43,108 nt of DNA from Rhizobium sp. Q54. GTDB taxonomy: Bacteria; Pseudomonadota; Alphaproteobacteria; Reyranellales; Reyranellaceae. The stretch is from NCBI GenBank assembly GCA_945903635.1, contig CAMDOT010000024.1, positions 1-43,108 of the forward strand, given 5' to 3'. Below, piece after piece: positions 24,983 through 33,193 of this stretch. The notes under the pieces were generated by a model. It was given only the letters and a program-made list of their open reading frames with translations. It was not told the origin of the DNA and searched no databases. Position numbers and translations under genes: made by a program. Each line of letters begins with the position of its first letter. The stretch's first letter is position 1.

Positions 24983-26155
24983 CTATTCGATCTGGGTTCT
25001 CGGGGCTGGCTTTCCGCCCGCATTTTCCCAATCACGCCAGACCGGAAGCGCGTCTAGCTCTAGCAACCTGTCGAGCGCACTCGCCGCAATTTCAAGCCCT
25101 CGCATGGCGGTCTTGGTTTCTTCGTCCGTCCAGTCACCTTGAAATCCGTGAGCAGCTTTACTTCTGAGCGCATATAGATCTCTGACCTCATTGCGGAGAA
25201 TATTTCGCCGATCTACGTCAGTCTCCAGGTAAAGTGCAGCCCGTAGGCCAAGTCGGTAGTTAATCTCTCCACGTTCACCGTCGGAACAAAAAATAGTTTC
25301 GAGACAGACACCGACGTCAATAGCCCGATTCCCCGTTGAAACGCGTCGGCGAGCTAGAATCAAGCGTTCGGCAGCGAGGTTAACATGCTTTCGGACGGGT
25401 GGCTTGAGTGAGAGGACCTTTTCGACTTTCACCAGATCTGCTTCGTAGATGGCAGTAATGTTCATGAAGGTGCTGGGTCCATCAAAGAGAGGTAATCGCC
25501 ACATCAAATGCTCAGAGCGGGCAAGGTCGGGATCACAATACTCGGTCCATGCCAATCCGATTACAGGGGCAGCGGGGTGGACTAACGAGAACGCGCGCAC
25601 CGTCTCTGCGATCTCCGGCGAGAATGGCGGGCCGAGGTACGGGCCGCCTGCTCCAACGCACTCCACTTCGTATACAGCTGCCACGGGCTTCATTGTGTAG
25701 CGGGCTGCACTGCGGGACTGTGGAAAAAGATAGTCGGCATTGAGCGAGCGGCTACGGCGCGTATCGGGTAGTTCGCTAATCTGAACAATGCGCACTCCGT
25801 TTGAGAACGAAGCTACCGCATTGAGATTTAGGCCATGGACTTCGGCGATGAACCGCAGTCGTGTTTGCGTAGTCTCATAGAGCTTGACGAACCACCTCAG
25901 CGCATCCTCGGGCCCGCGTTCATCTGCAACCATAGCCAAGGTTCGTTCGTGTGCGCCCGGAAACAAGGAAAGTGCCTGTGGCCCAAACCATCTTTGGCCG
26001 ATCCGCCCAAAAAGGACGTGCTTCTTGGTGAGGTCCATTAGTGGAGCAGCAATGACATCAAGTTCCAGTGCCGGGCGCGGAGGATGTTCAACGCCTCGGT
26101 TTCTAGCCTCTTCAAAATGGGATATGTAGGTCCGTACGGCAGGTGCGATCCGCAC
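24983..26155 (-). CDS. HEPN (Apea-like) domain protein, possible defence RNase
   Basis: 390 residues. The first 250 are of unknown fold (KKHVLFGRIGQRWFGPQAL, then VAAVYEVECVG, WTEYCDPDLARSEHLMWRLPLF). Residues about 265-375 form an Apea-like HEPN helical domain: ERLILARRRVSTGNRAIDVG, LETIFC, INYRLGLRAALYLE and DLYALRSKAAHGF. RSKAAH (Arg331 to His336) is the RxxxxH motif of HEPN ribonucleases. HEPN proteins of this type often occur as single-gene antiphage or abortive-infection systems; that role is inferred. Start: GTG at 26155 with GGAG just upstream; no ATG fits. It lies 284 bases from the AbiEi-HipA start on the same strand, with both operators and the DUF4143 remnant between them. Codon use and GC match the HipA gene, not the flanks. 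Confidence 0.75.
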   Translation of the reverse strand: MRIAPAVRTYISHFEEARNRGVEHPPRPALELDVIAAPLMDLTKKHVLFGRIGQRWFGPQALSLFPGAHERTLAMVADERGPEDALRWFVKLYETTQTRLRFIAEVHGLNLNAVASFSNGVRIVQISELPDTRRSRSLNADYLFPQSRSAARYTMKPVAAVYEVECVGAGGPYLGPPFSPEIAETVRAFSLVHPAAPVIGLAWTEYCDPDLARSEHLMWRLPLFDGPSTFMNITAIYEADLVKVEKVLSLKPPVRKHVNLAAERLILARRRVSTGNRAIDVGVCLETIFCSDGERGEINYRLGLRAALYLETDVDRRNILRNEVRDLYALRSKAAHGFQGDWTDEETKTAMRGLEIAASALDRLLELDALPVWRDWENAGGKPAPRTQIE

Positions 26156-27082
26156 TAACTCCGCGATAATTTGAGCATCGTCTGTCTGCGCCGTTGCTTC
26201 ATCCGTGATCGAGCGTATGGCGGATGCCTAGTTTTCGCTAGAGACAGTAGCTTGGGTCGGGCAAGGCAGCGTCGGTTGGCACCACTGCCATTCCGGGCCT
26301 TTGCCTTGAACGATTCAAGCAACCCATTGTAAAGACGCAACGTGTTATCGCCGTTTGGCCCCACTTGGCGATCTATCCGTCCCAGAACATTCCCTCGCGG
26401 GTCGTCGCGAAGGGCTGACGGTGCTTGCAGTGCAAGCAGCCCAACGAGATGAGCAAGGCAGGTTTTCAGAAATAAAGTTGCAGGTTTAGCCAAAATGCTG
26501 CTATAAATCCGCTATCGTTGCACGAGGCATGTCTTCAAGGACCGAGCCGCCCGGTCACTCGATCGGGACGGCTCCTTGTCGTGACGGAATTGCCTCCTCT
26601 TCGCAGCACTTGCTCCACGTGACTCGTCACGCTGGGGGTACTGGGTTGCGAATCGGGAGGCAGACCGATTTGAACCTTTGGCCATGCCCCGCCCGGCGCG
26701 CCCGCTGGTATGAATCCCTGGAGGATAAGGGGAGGTCCCGCGACCTTTGCCGGGTATTCGCTACCCGAATACTGAGCCGTGAGTAGCAAGCACAAGGCTG
26801 CCCCCGCCGCATTGACTGTCCGGCAGGGGGGGGGTGGACCGAGGCGCGAAAAACGCGTCCGAGCGTTGATTCGACGGTCTTCTGCGGCCGCCCGAGGTGG
26901 GGCCGCAGGGTCAGATTCCCGACGATGTCACAGGTGGGCGATTGGCCTGTGTCACAACATTTGTCTCAACTTGGTGTGACACTCTTGGGTGTGATATCGG
27001 GTGTTGCAGCGGTCTTCGGCGCTTTCGGACATTGCTGCGCAATGTCCTGTCGCTCGTGGGCCGGGCTCCGCCCGGCCATCCC
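26156..27082. other. non-coding stretch, about 0.9 kb, without a convincing gene
   Basis: No open frame here has a ribosome site together with protein-like composition. There is a stem-loop at 26536-26578 (CAAG and GAGCCG arms pairing with CGGCTC and CTTG), a run of nine Gs near 26827, and at 26926-26982 a cluster of TGTCAC repeats: CACAGG/CCTGTG (26929-26934 with 26946-26951) and GTGTCAC/GTGACAC (26949-26955 with 26976-26982). The stretch looks like the eroded edge of the accessory island. Confidence 0.55.
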
Positions 27083-27853
27083 TCAGCTCGCCCCAAACGA
27101 CGCCAGCAGGCTGTTGAGGTTCTGCGGCACCACGCGGATCAGGCCGTGGCGCGGCGTGTCGATGTCGTTGATCAGCGCGAAGGCGACGGAGACGACGAGG
27201 GGCAGCACGAGCAGCAGCTTACTGTGCGACTGGGCGCTGCGCAGGCTGTAGCCGATCATCATGTTGCAGCAGAAGGCGATCATCACCATCAGCAGACCGG
27301 CCGAGGCGGGAATGCGGTTCCACCACGCCGCCTGGGTGTAGCCCTGGGCGTTCAGCACGTCGTTCATGCCGCCCACGGTCAGCACCGTGGTGGCGCCGTG
27401 CGGCGGGCCCGGCGGGCTGGGCGTCGGCAGCACGGCGGTCCACAGCGCGGCCTGCAGCTTCGTGGTCTCGGCGTTGATGCGGGCCACGTCTGATTCGTCG
27501 GCCGTGTAGAAGCGCACACGAAGCTCGGTGTACTGCTTGAGCAGCGTGCGCACCTTGGCGCCCGCATCGGCGGGCAGCAGGTCGGCGCGCAGGTATGCCG
27601 TGCCGATCGCGTTGGCCTCGGCCTCCTCGTAGGTCTTGCGCTGGTCATAGCGCGTGCTGGCCATCGAGAAGCTGAAGCCGATCAGCAGGCCCAGCAGGGT
27701 GAGCGTCGCGGCCAGGATGATGTTGAAGTCCTGGCGCAGCTCGTCGTCGAGCGGGCGGCGCTTGCGCAACGCAGCACCCAGCGCCGTGGCACCCCACAGG
27801 GCGAGGAACGACAGGACGAGGATGACGGACGGATGGACGGTGACGAAGTGCAT
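27083..27853 (-). CDS. DUF4239 (bestrophin-like) membrane protein
   Basis: 256 residues with four membrane segments: VILVLSFLALWGATALGAAL, NIILAATLTLLGLLIGFSFS, AGLLMVMIAFCCNMMIGYSL and LLLVLPLVVSVAFALINDID. The MASTRYDQRKTYEEAEANAIGTAYLRADLL segment between the second and third spans is the conserved DUF4239 signature. The family has been called bestrophin-like from remote similarity to anion channels, but no transport data are known to me. The start is the ATG complementary to 27851-27853. The gene is transcribed in the same direction as the NTF2-like gene, 21 bases downstream of its stop, so the two may be cotranscribed. Confidence 0.8.
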   Translation of the reverse strand: MHFVTVHPSVILVLSFLALWGATALGAALRKRRPLDDELRQDFNIILAATLTLLGLLIGFSFSMASTRYDQRKTYEEAEANAIGTAYLRADLLPADAGAKVRTLLKQYTELRVRFYTADESDVARINAETTKLQAALWTAVLPTPSPPGPPHGATTVLTVGGMNDVLNAQGYTQAAWWNRIPASAGLLMVMIAFCCNMMIGYSLRSAQSHSKLLLVLPLVVSVAFALINDIDTPRHGLIRVVPQNLNSLLASFGAS

Positions 27854-27874
27854 CGGCCCTCTACGATCAGCGTT

Positions 27875-28336
27875 CTATGAGAGCCGCGTCGCCTGGCTCA
27901 CCGCGAGCTGCCAGCCGCTGATGGCGGTGACGTAAACGCAGACCCAGCGGAAGTCGTACGTCTTCTGCTCCTTCACGTTCAGGATCGGGCTCTTGCCGGT
28001 GAGGATCACGGTGGGCCCGCTGAAGACGCGGAAGACGAGCTCCGACGCGGGCGCCGCCTCGATCAGCGGCTCGCCCGACATCGCCGCCACCAGGCGCGCG
28101 TCCTTGTTGTCGAATTTTCCCGAGCCATGCGTGTGGCTGAATGTGTCCGCATAGGAGGAACGAAGCGTGTTGAAATCCTTGGTCTCGACCGCTTTGGCGA
28201 GCTTGGCGCGAAACGCCGTCACCTCGTCGATCATGCGCTGGGCCTCGGCCCCTTCCGGCGCCTGGTTCGGATGGGCGAGCACCGGCAGCGCGAGGAGTGC
28301 GAGCGGCGTGGCCGCGAAGAGCGAACGTCTGAGCAC
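27875..28336 (-). CDS. exported NTF2-like (DUF4440/SnoaL-type) protein
   Basis: 153 residues starting at GTG (complement of 28334-28336), with GAAAGG eight bases upstream. Signal peptide of about 25 residues (ATPLALLALPVLAHP). The mature part follows the NTF2-like cone-fold pattern: a long N-terminal helix (IDEVTAFRAKLAKAVETKDF), YADTFSHTHGSGKFDNKDARL, and beta strands ending in VYVTAISGWQLAVSQATRL. Such proteins bind small ligands or act as hydratases or isomerases; in the periplasm the role is unknown. It is adjacent to, and probably cotranscribed with, the DUF4239 gene. Confidence 0.8.
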   Translation of the reverse strand: MLRRSLFAATPLALLALPVLAHPNQAPEGAEAQRMIDEVTAFRAKLAKAVETKDFNTLRSSYADTFSHTHGSGKFDNKDARLVAAMSGEPLIEAAPASELVFRVFSGPTVILTGKSPILNVKEQKTYDFRWVCVYVTAISGWQLAVSQATRLS

Positions 28337-28403
28337 GGAATAGACCTTTCCTGTCGTCCTGAGCGTAAGCGAACGCCCCGGCGCTTGCCAGCTTGAGATC
28401 GTT

Positions 28404-28429
28404 AGCCCGCCGATTTTGGCGGGCTTTTT
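28404..28429 (+). terminator. intrinsic terminator 1
   Basis: AGCCCGCC (28404-28411), a six-base GATTTT loop and GGCGGGCT (28418-28425) form a perfect 8-bp stem followed by TTTT. The gene it would end is no longer present upstream, where only the start of a minus-strand gene lies. Confidence 0.85.
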
Positions 28430-28456
28430 CACGTCCCGAAGGACAACGGGACCACC

Positions 28457-28488
28457 AACCGGCGGGCATTCCCCGCCGGTTTTCTTTT
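28457..28488 (+). terminator. intrinsic terminator 2
   Basis: AACCGGCGGG (28457-28466) and CCCGCCGGTT (28472-28481) form a perfect 10-bp stem with loop CATTC, followed by TTCTTTT. It ends about 20 bases before the start codon of the phage-like gene, leaving no room for a promoter between them. Confidence 0.9.
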
Positions 28489-28508
28489 GCCTGAAAGGAA
28501 ACAATCGA

Positions 28509-30017
28509 ATGGGAATCCTCATCCCCAGCCAGCTCTTCGCAGAACAGGCGCACGAGCCTGCGGCGGAGCCGTGGCCAGTCGACGAGCACACGATCTGCGT
28601 CGACGAGATGTTCGCGCGCCAGCTCGACACCGAGTTTTCAGCCGGCGTGCGAGGCGTGCTGCATGATCCCGAGACTGGGGCGTCGGCCCAGAGCGGCGAG
28701 GCGGCGCTGGAAGCCATCGCCGGCGCGATGCCGGCGCTGGGCGAGTTGAAGGAGCGCACGCTGGCCCAAGCCATCGGCCCGCGACAACGCAGCATTCTCG
28801 AACCCTTGATCGAGACCCGGCTCGACTGGGCGGCGGGCACGCTGGGCCGGTTGGCGCAGCGGGCCACGGTCGAAGTGGACGACGCCAGCGTCGCCGAGCG
28901 CATCTCCGGCCTGAACCAGGACGCGGCGACGGCATGGCAGGACCCGGCGTACCTGCGCCGGCTCGGCCGGACTGCGGTCGAGGAACTGCGCTACCAGGGC
29001 GAGCGCCGCGGCTGGGACTCGGCCGAGATCGACGCCAAGGCGCGCAGCAGCCTCAGTAACCTCTATGCTGGCGCGGTCGAGACAGCGATCGGTCAGGACG
29101 ATCTCGACGGCGCATCGGCTCTCTACGACCATGCTCGCACGGTCATCGACCCCGAGCGTCAGACCGCAATCGATCGCCGCTTCGTCCGGGCCCGCGAGGC
29201 TGCCGTCTACCGCGACGTCGATCGCGACATGACGGGCATCCCGATCGAGCCGGCGGGACCGCCAGGCGTCGAAGTCTTCGAGCAACGTGCCGCCGAACTG
29301 ACCCCCGAGGACGCGAGCGACGAGGTGCGTGCCGGCATCGCCCAGATAACCGCCTTCGCCCAGCGCCGTGCAGAGCGGCAATGGAACAGGCAGCAGTCCG
29401 AGGCCGGTGTCGCCGCTCTCGACTGGCTCGGGAAGAATCCCGGTGGGTCGTTCTTAGCGACACCGCCAGAAATTCGTGACTGGTTGGCGCCGGATCAGTG
29501 GCGCGGCCTGGAAGCTCTGGCGATCGACGGCCGCCTCAGGACCGACAGCGACCTGTTCGAACAGCTCGACCGCCAGATGATCTACGAGCCCGAGGCCTTC
29601 GCCAGCGCTGATCTCGACCGCCATCGCCTGTCGCTCGACGACAAAGATCATGAGCGCTTCACCGGCGGGCAGAAGGCATTCGCTGACGGCACCTCGGACC
29701 CGGTCTTCGTCCGCTATCGGCGCGCTCGCTTCAATGTTGACCGGGCACTCAATGCTGTCGGCATCGATACCAGCCGCATTGTCGGCGAGTCAGGGCAAGG
29801 AACACTTGACCAGGGAGCTATCGTCCCGGCTGCGGCGGGCGACCTGAAGTGCGTCGGTGGAGTCTGTACGCAGGGCGGTAGTCAGGGCACCACGGGAATG
29901 TTTCGTATAGGCGGTCGCGCTCTTTGCCGGAGCTGCGCCGTCAAGGAAATTGGCATCGCAAATGAGCCGGGCGCCGAGCAGATTCGCATCCTGGCCCCTT
30001 TCTTGATTGATAGATAA
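28509..30017 (+). CDS. phage-like structural (internal virion-type) protein
   Basis: 502 residues, highly charged, helical and rich in Asp, Glu, Ala and Arg, with no membrane segment. The central part (ATPPEIRDWLAPDQWRGLEAL, then TDSDLFEQLDRQMIYEPEAF) resembles large internal virion or structural proteins of podovirus-like prophages in alphaproteobacteria, where an LxPxQW motif followed by acidic helices recurs. The C-terminal 60 residues hold four Cys (KCVGGVC, CRSC). Start: ATG at 28509 with AAAGGAAA upstream. It sits directly behind two intrinsic terminators, the usual arrangement between phage genes, and no other phage gene remains. The call is on style and weak motif memory; a non-phage origin is possible. 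Confidence 0.5.
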   Translation: MGILIPSQLFAEQAHEPAAEPWPVDEHTICVDEMFARQLDTEFSAGVRGVLHDPETGASAQSGEAALEAIAGAMPALGELKERTLAQAIGPRQRSILEPLIETRLDWAAGTLGRLAQRATVEVDDASVAERISGLNQDAATAWQDPAYLRRLGRTAVEELRYQGERRGWDSAEIDAKARSSLSNLYAGAVETAIGQDDLDGASALYDHARTVIDPERQTAIDRRFVRAREAAVYRDVDRDMTGIPIEPAGPPGVEVFEQRAAELTPEDASDEVRAGIAQITAFAQRRAERQWNRQQSEAGVAALDWLGKNPGGSFLATPPEIRDWLAPDQWRGLEALAIDGRLRTDSDLFEQLDRQMIYEPEAFASADLDRHRLSLDDKDHERFTGGQKAFADGTSDPVFVRYRRARFNVDRALNAVGIDTSRIVGESGQGTLDQGAIVPAAAGDLKCVGGVCTQGGSQGTTGMFRIGGRALCRSCAVKEIGIANEPGAEQIRILAPFLIDR

Positions 30018-30075
30018 ATGGGGATACTACCGATACGTGCTGTCGATGAGGATCGATTCCACCTATACGTAGCGA

Positions 30076-30462
30076 ATGTCGGCCATCCGAAAGCGGGCGC
30101 TCAGCACGATCGCCGTTGGAGACATCTTCAACGCCGATGTTCCAAACGGCGGAACCGTTCTCTGTTTGGCGGTTGCCGTGACGGCCACCGGGATCCAGGC
30201 ACGGGATATCTGCCGGCAAGGCGAGTTCTTGGACTTCGATCGTCAGACGGGCGTGGCACCGTGCCCGTGGAGCAAGATCGGAACCACTTGCACCATCACA
30301 TCAATCGAGCCCCTTCCACCGGACGTCCACGACGCACTGCTCGGGCTCGATCGAAAGTACAATATGGGGCGGCCCCTGACGTGCGAGGAGGGGAAACTAA
30401 CTGAGGCCGAGAAGAAGGCCCTCGTCTTCGTGTACGACCACCATAAGGCGCACCAGATTTGA
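30076..30462 (+). CDS. hypothetical small soluble protein
   Basis: 128 residues with normal amino-acid composition: a beta-rich N-terminal half (ALSTIAVGDIFNADVPNGGTV, CLAVAVTATG, GEFLDFDRQTG) and a charged helical C-terminus (CEEGKLTEAEKKALVFVYDHH). Four Cys (LCLAV, DICRQ, PCPW, TTCTI) are present. The ATG at 30076 lacks a strong ribosome site, and the alternative frame from 30018 is less protein-like. It follows the phage-like gene by 58 bases and may belong to the same acquired segment. No family recognised. Confidence 0.5.
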   Translation: MSAIRKRALSTIAVGDIFNADVPNGGTVLCLAVAVTATGIQARDICRQGEFLDFDRQTGVAPCPWSKIGTTCTITSIEPLPPDVHDALLGLDRKYNMGRPLTCEEGKLTEAEKKALVFVYDHHKAHQI

Positions 30463-30558
30463 TGGCGCCGGATGTTCTTGTGATCTGCAATGTCATGGTT
30501 CCGCTCGTACTAGAACCTTACGGCGCTGCCGTGTGCTCCTGATGGAAGTTCGACCGAC

Positions 30559-31281
30559 ATGAAGCAGAAAAAACCCTATTGGGTCGAAAGGATGAAGGCT
30601 GCCCGCAAGGCATGGGCGGCGTTGCGTCCGGGAGATCGACCGGCCGGCCGGCGCCCGACGGCGGGCGGCTTCAGCTTTTCGACCAAGCGGCGGGTCGCGC
30701 CGGGTGTGCGGTGGGAGGCATACGTCCAGGGCAACAGCTTCTTCTGGGTCGAGAAGGATTGGGAGATCAGGGTCAGGCTCTACCTCTATGATCGCGAGGT
30801 CGCGGCGCTCGAATCCCATGCCAAGGGCGACGATCGCAGCATGATGTCGTGCGTCTCCTTCGACGTGCTGGCGGCCGCCGATTTCCTCGAAGGGCGGGAC
30901 CGTGCCTGGGCACCGCCTGAGTTTTCTTTCGATGCGACCGACGATGTGGTCTTCGAACAGTTGACAGCCTACAGCCACCGCATCGACCTGTTGTGGCGGT
31001 TCGCGGGTGGCAACGATCTCGCGGCCTTCCGCAAGCTCGCGGTCTCGGTCATGCGAAACACCGACTCGTTCGGGTCATTCACGACCGACGTGGGCATGAT
31101 CTGCGCGGCCTGGGCCTATGGCGAGCCGGAACTGGCGGCAAGACTCCTCGAGGCCTATGAAGCCCAGGGAGAAGAAAAACTGCGGGACAGAGCGTACGAC
31201 GTGCTGCCCAACCTGCGCGCCAACCTTTATGCCGAGTACGGCCGACTGCGCGGCATAATCGGCTTGCCGCCCAAGGCCTGA
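30559..31281 (+). CDS. hypothetical protein
   Basis: 240 residues starting at an ATG in a CGACATGAAG context. A basic N-terminus (KQKKPYWVERMKAARKAWA) is followed by a mixed alpha/beta middle (FFWVEKDWEIRVRLYLYDREV) and a helical C-terminal half with AGGNDLAAFRKLAVSVMRN and YGEPELAARLLEAYEAQG. There is no signal peptide, membrane span or catalytic motif that I recognise. It is separated by 17 bases from the convergent cobT stop. It probably is a soluble cytoplasmic protein of unknown role. Confidence 0.6.
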   Translation: MKQKKPYWVERMKAARKAWAALRPGDRPAGRRPTAGGFSFSTKRRVAPGVRWEAYVQGNSFFWVEKDWEIRVRLYLYDREVAALESHAKGDDRSMMSCVSFDVLAAADFLEGRDRAWAPPEFSFDATDDVVFEQLTAYSHRIDLLWRFAGGNDLAAFRKLAVSVMRNTDSFGSFTTDVGMICAAWAYGEPELAARLLEAYEAQGEEKLRDRAYDVLPNLRANLYAEYGRLRGIIGLPPKA

Positions 31282-31298
31282 ACGCGAGGAAGACGCGT

Positions 31299-32327
31299 CT
31301 ATGCATCCTTCGAGCTGACGCCAGCTTCCGCGAAGGTCGCCATGCCGTTGTGGCAGGCGGCGGCGGCTTTCAGGATCGGCACGGCGAGCGCGGCGCCCGA
31401 GGCCTCGCCCAGGCGCATGTCGAGGTCGAGCAGGGGGCGCTGGTTGATCGCCTTCAGGAGCCGCGTGTGGCCGGGCTCGGCCGAGCGGTGGGCGACCAGG
31501 CAGTGATCGAGCGCGCGGCGGTCGGCGGCAAAGAGCACGGCGGCGGCAGCCGTGCAGGCATAGCCGTCGAGCAGCACCGGGATGCGGCCCATGCGGGCGG
31601 CCACGATGGTGCCGGCGATGGCGGCAAGTTCCTCGCCGCCGACGGTGGCCAACAAGGTGAGCGGATCGTGGGCGGCGATGGTGTCCTTGTGGTGGGCCAG
31701 TGCCTCGTCGATGACGGCGATCTTGTGGGCCAGCGCCTGGCCTTTGACGCCGGTGCCGGGGCCGGCCCAGTCGGCGCCGGTGCCGCCGAACAAGGCGGCG
31801 CACAGGGTGGCGGCGGCCGTGGTGTTGGCGATGCCCATTTCGCCCAGGCAAAGCACGTCGATGCCGGGCTCGGCCGCCATCATGCCGTAGGCCATGGCGT
31901 TGGCGGCGCGGGCCTCGCTCATGGCGGGGCCTTTGGTGAAATCGCCGGTCGGGTGGTCGAGGTCGAGTTCGTAGATGCGGAGGTCGGCGTCGATGGTGGC
32001 GGCGAGCTGGTTGATGGCGGCCCCCCCGTTCGTGAAGTTCTTCACCATCTGCTGCGTGACTTCGGGCGGGTAGGCCGAGACGCCGCGGGCGGCCACGCCG
32101 TGGGTGCCGGCGAAAACCGCGATCCGGGGCCGTTCCACGCGGGGGTGGGCGCGGCCCTGCCAGGCGGCCAGCCAGCCCGCGATCTCCTCCAGGCGGCCGA
32201 GCGAGCCCGGCGGCTTGGTGAGCTCGGTCTGGCGGCGCACCACCTCGGTCTGGGCGGCAAGGTCGGGTCCCGGCAGCTCGCGCAGGATCCGGCGCATTTC
32301 GTCGAATGTTGCTTTAGGGGCGTTCAT
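31299..32327 (-). CDS. cobT: nicotinate-nucleotide--dimethylbenzimidazole phosphoribosyltransferase
   Basis: 342 residues. The enzyme transfers phosphoribose from nicotinate mononucleotide to the lower-ligand base, giving alpha-ribazole 5'-phosphate for the cobamide nucleotide loop. Signatures: KPPGSLGRLEEIA near the N-terminus, FAGTHGVAARGVSAYPPEVT (motif around the base site), LGEMGIANTTAAA, and RLGEASGAALAVPILKAA with catalytic Glu308. It is a full-length cytoplasmic enzyme. It is divergent from cobS with only 46 bases between start codons, so both promoters must overlap and there is no room for a cobalamin riboswitch. Confidence 0.95.
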   Translation of the reverse strand: MNAPKATFDEMRRILRELPGPDLAAQTEVVRRQTELTKPPGSLGRLEEIAGWLAAWQGRAHPRVERPRIAVFAGTHGVAARGVSAYPPEVTQQMVKNFTNGGAAINQLAATIDADLRIYELDLDHPTGDFTKGPAMSEARAANAMAYGMMAAEPGIDVLCLGEMGIANTTAAATLCAALFGGTGADWAGPGTGVKGQALAHKIAVIDEALAHHKDTIAAHDPLTLLATVGGEELAAIAGTIVAARMGRIPVLLDGYACTAAAAVLFAADRRALDHCLVAHRSAEPGHTRLLKAINQRPLLDLDMRLGEASGAALAVPILKAAAACHNGMATFAEAGVSSKDA

Positions 32328-32373
32328 TTGGGCGCGGACCCTCCTATATTTGTCTCAACATGGCCAGACCCTC

Positions 32374-33183
32374 ATGACCAATCCCAACGAGTTCGAAGCA
32401 CCCCCCGGCCGCCCCTCGTCATTCGACGAGTGGCTGCAGGCCTTCAAGGAACAGGCCTCGTTCTTCACCGGAATAAAGCTCGATGTCGGCATTCCGCGCT
32501 GGAAATTGGCCGATGTCCTGCCGGTTCTGCCGGTGATTGGCGCAGGCGTTGGACTCGCTTCCGGCCTTGTCTTCGCGGTCGTTCGTGGTGTCTCAGGTCC
32601 GGGCTGGCTGGCCGGCGTCCTGGCCGTCGGCGCCGCCGTGATGATCACCCGCGCGTTGCATGAAGACGGTTTGGCCGATACCGCCGATGGCCTGGGCCCG
32701 CACGGCCTCGAACCGGCGCGGCGGCTCGAAATCATGCGCGATAGCCGGAACGGCACGTTCGGCGTTTTAGCCATCGCGCTCTCGGTCCTGATCAAGGTCG
32801 CCTGCATCGCCCCGTTCGGCGGCGCCACCGGCCTCGTCGTCCTGATTTCGGCCCACGCGCTCTCCCGCGCCGTCATCGCCTATCCGCTGCTGGCCTTTGG
32901 TCCGGCGCAGGACAACGGCCTCGGCGCCCGCGTCGGCAAGCCGACCGACAACGATGTCTGGATCGCCATCGGCATCGGTGTGGCGCTGGCGTTCCTGCTC
33001 CTGCTGGGCAAGGGTCTGTTGGTCGCCATTCTGGCGCCGGTTGCCGCCTGTGCCGCGGCCTGGGGCGCCTCGCACTGGATCGCCAAGCGGCTGGGCGGCT
33101 ACACCGGCGACACCTTGGGCGCTGTGCAGCAGACGGCGGAGATCGCCTTTCTCGTGGTGGCGGCGCTCTTCATCGCCCGCTAG
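32374..33183 (+). CDS. cobS: adenosylcobinamide-GDP ribazoletransferase
   Basis: 269 residues, an inner-membrane enzyme with about six spans. It joins adenosylcobinamide-GDP and alpha-ribazole (or its phosphate) to make the cobamide. Family motifs: ASFFTGIKLDVG near the N-terminus, HEDGLADTADGLG (the acidic metal-binding motif), RRLEIMRDSRNGTFGVLA and GGYTGDTLGAVQQTAEIAFL. The ATG at 32374 fits the family start, but no clear ribosome site precedes it; the promoter region is squeezed by divergent cobT. It starts a four-gene unit with the phosphatase, methyltransferase and cobU. Confidence 0.93.
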   Translation: MTNPNEFEAPPGRPSSFDEWLQAFKEQASFFTGIKLDVGIPRWKLADVLPVLPVIGAGVGLASGLVFAVVRGVSGPGWLAGVLAVGAAVMITRALHEDGLADTADGLGPHGLEPARRLEIMRDSRNGTFGVLAIALSVLIKVACIAPFGGATGLVVLISAHALSRAVIAYPLLAFGPAQDNGLGARVGKPTDNDVWIAIGIGVALAFLLLLGKGLLVAILAPVAACAAAWGASHWIAKRLGGYTGDTLGAVQQTAEIAFLVVAALFIAR

Positions 33184-33193
33184 AAGGCTCGTC

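Noticed and set aside
26155..26493. 112-residue minus-strand frame ending at the HEPN gene start
   Set aside because: It would start with TTG without a ribosome site, has odd composition and matches no family; it may be decayed sequence.
26655..26690. tRNA-like T-loop (GGTTCAAATC on the minus strand)
   Set aside because: The flanking five bases do not pair and no D or anticodon arm can be placed.
26529..26786. 85-residue plus-strand frame
   Set aside because: No ribosome site, Arg/Cys/Trp-rich shadow-like composition, and its start overlaps a stem-loop.
32328..32373. Cobalamin riboswitch upstream of cobT or cobS
   Set aside because: Only 46 bases separate the start codons and no B12-box-like sequence is present.
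31350..32663. A 437-residue plus-strand frame over cobT
   Set aside because: Antisense to the convincing cobT gene and of Gly/Val-rich shadow composition.
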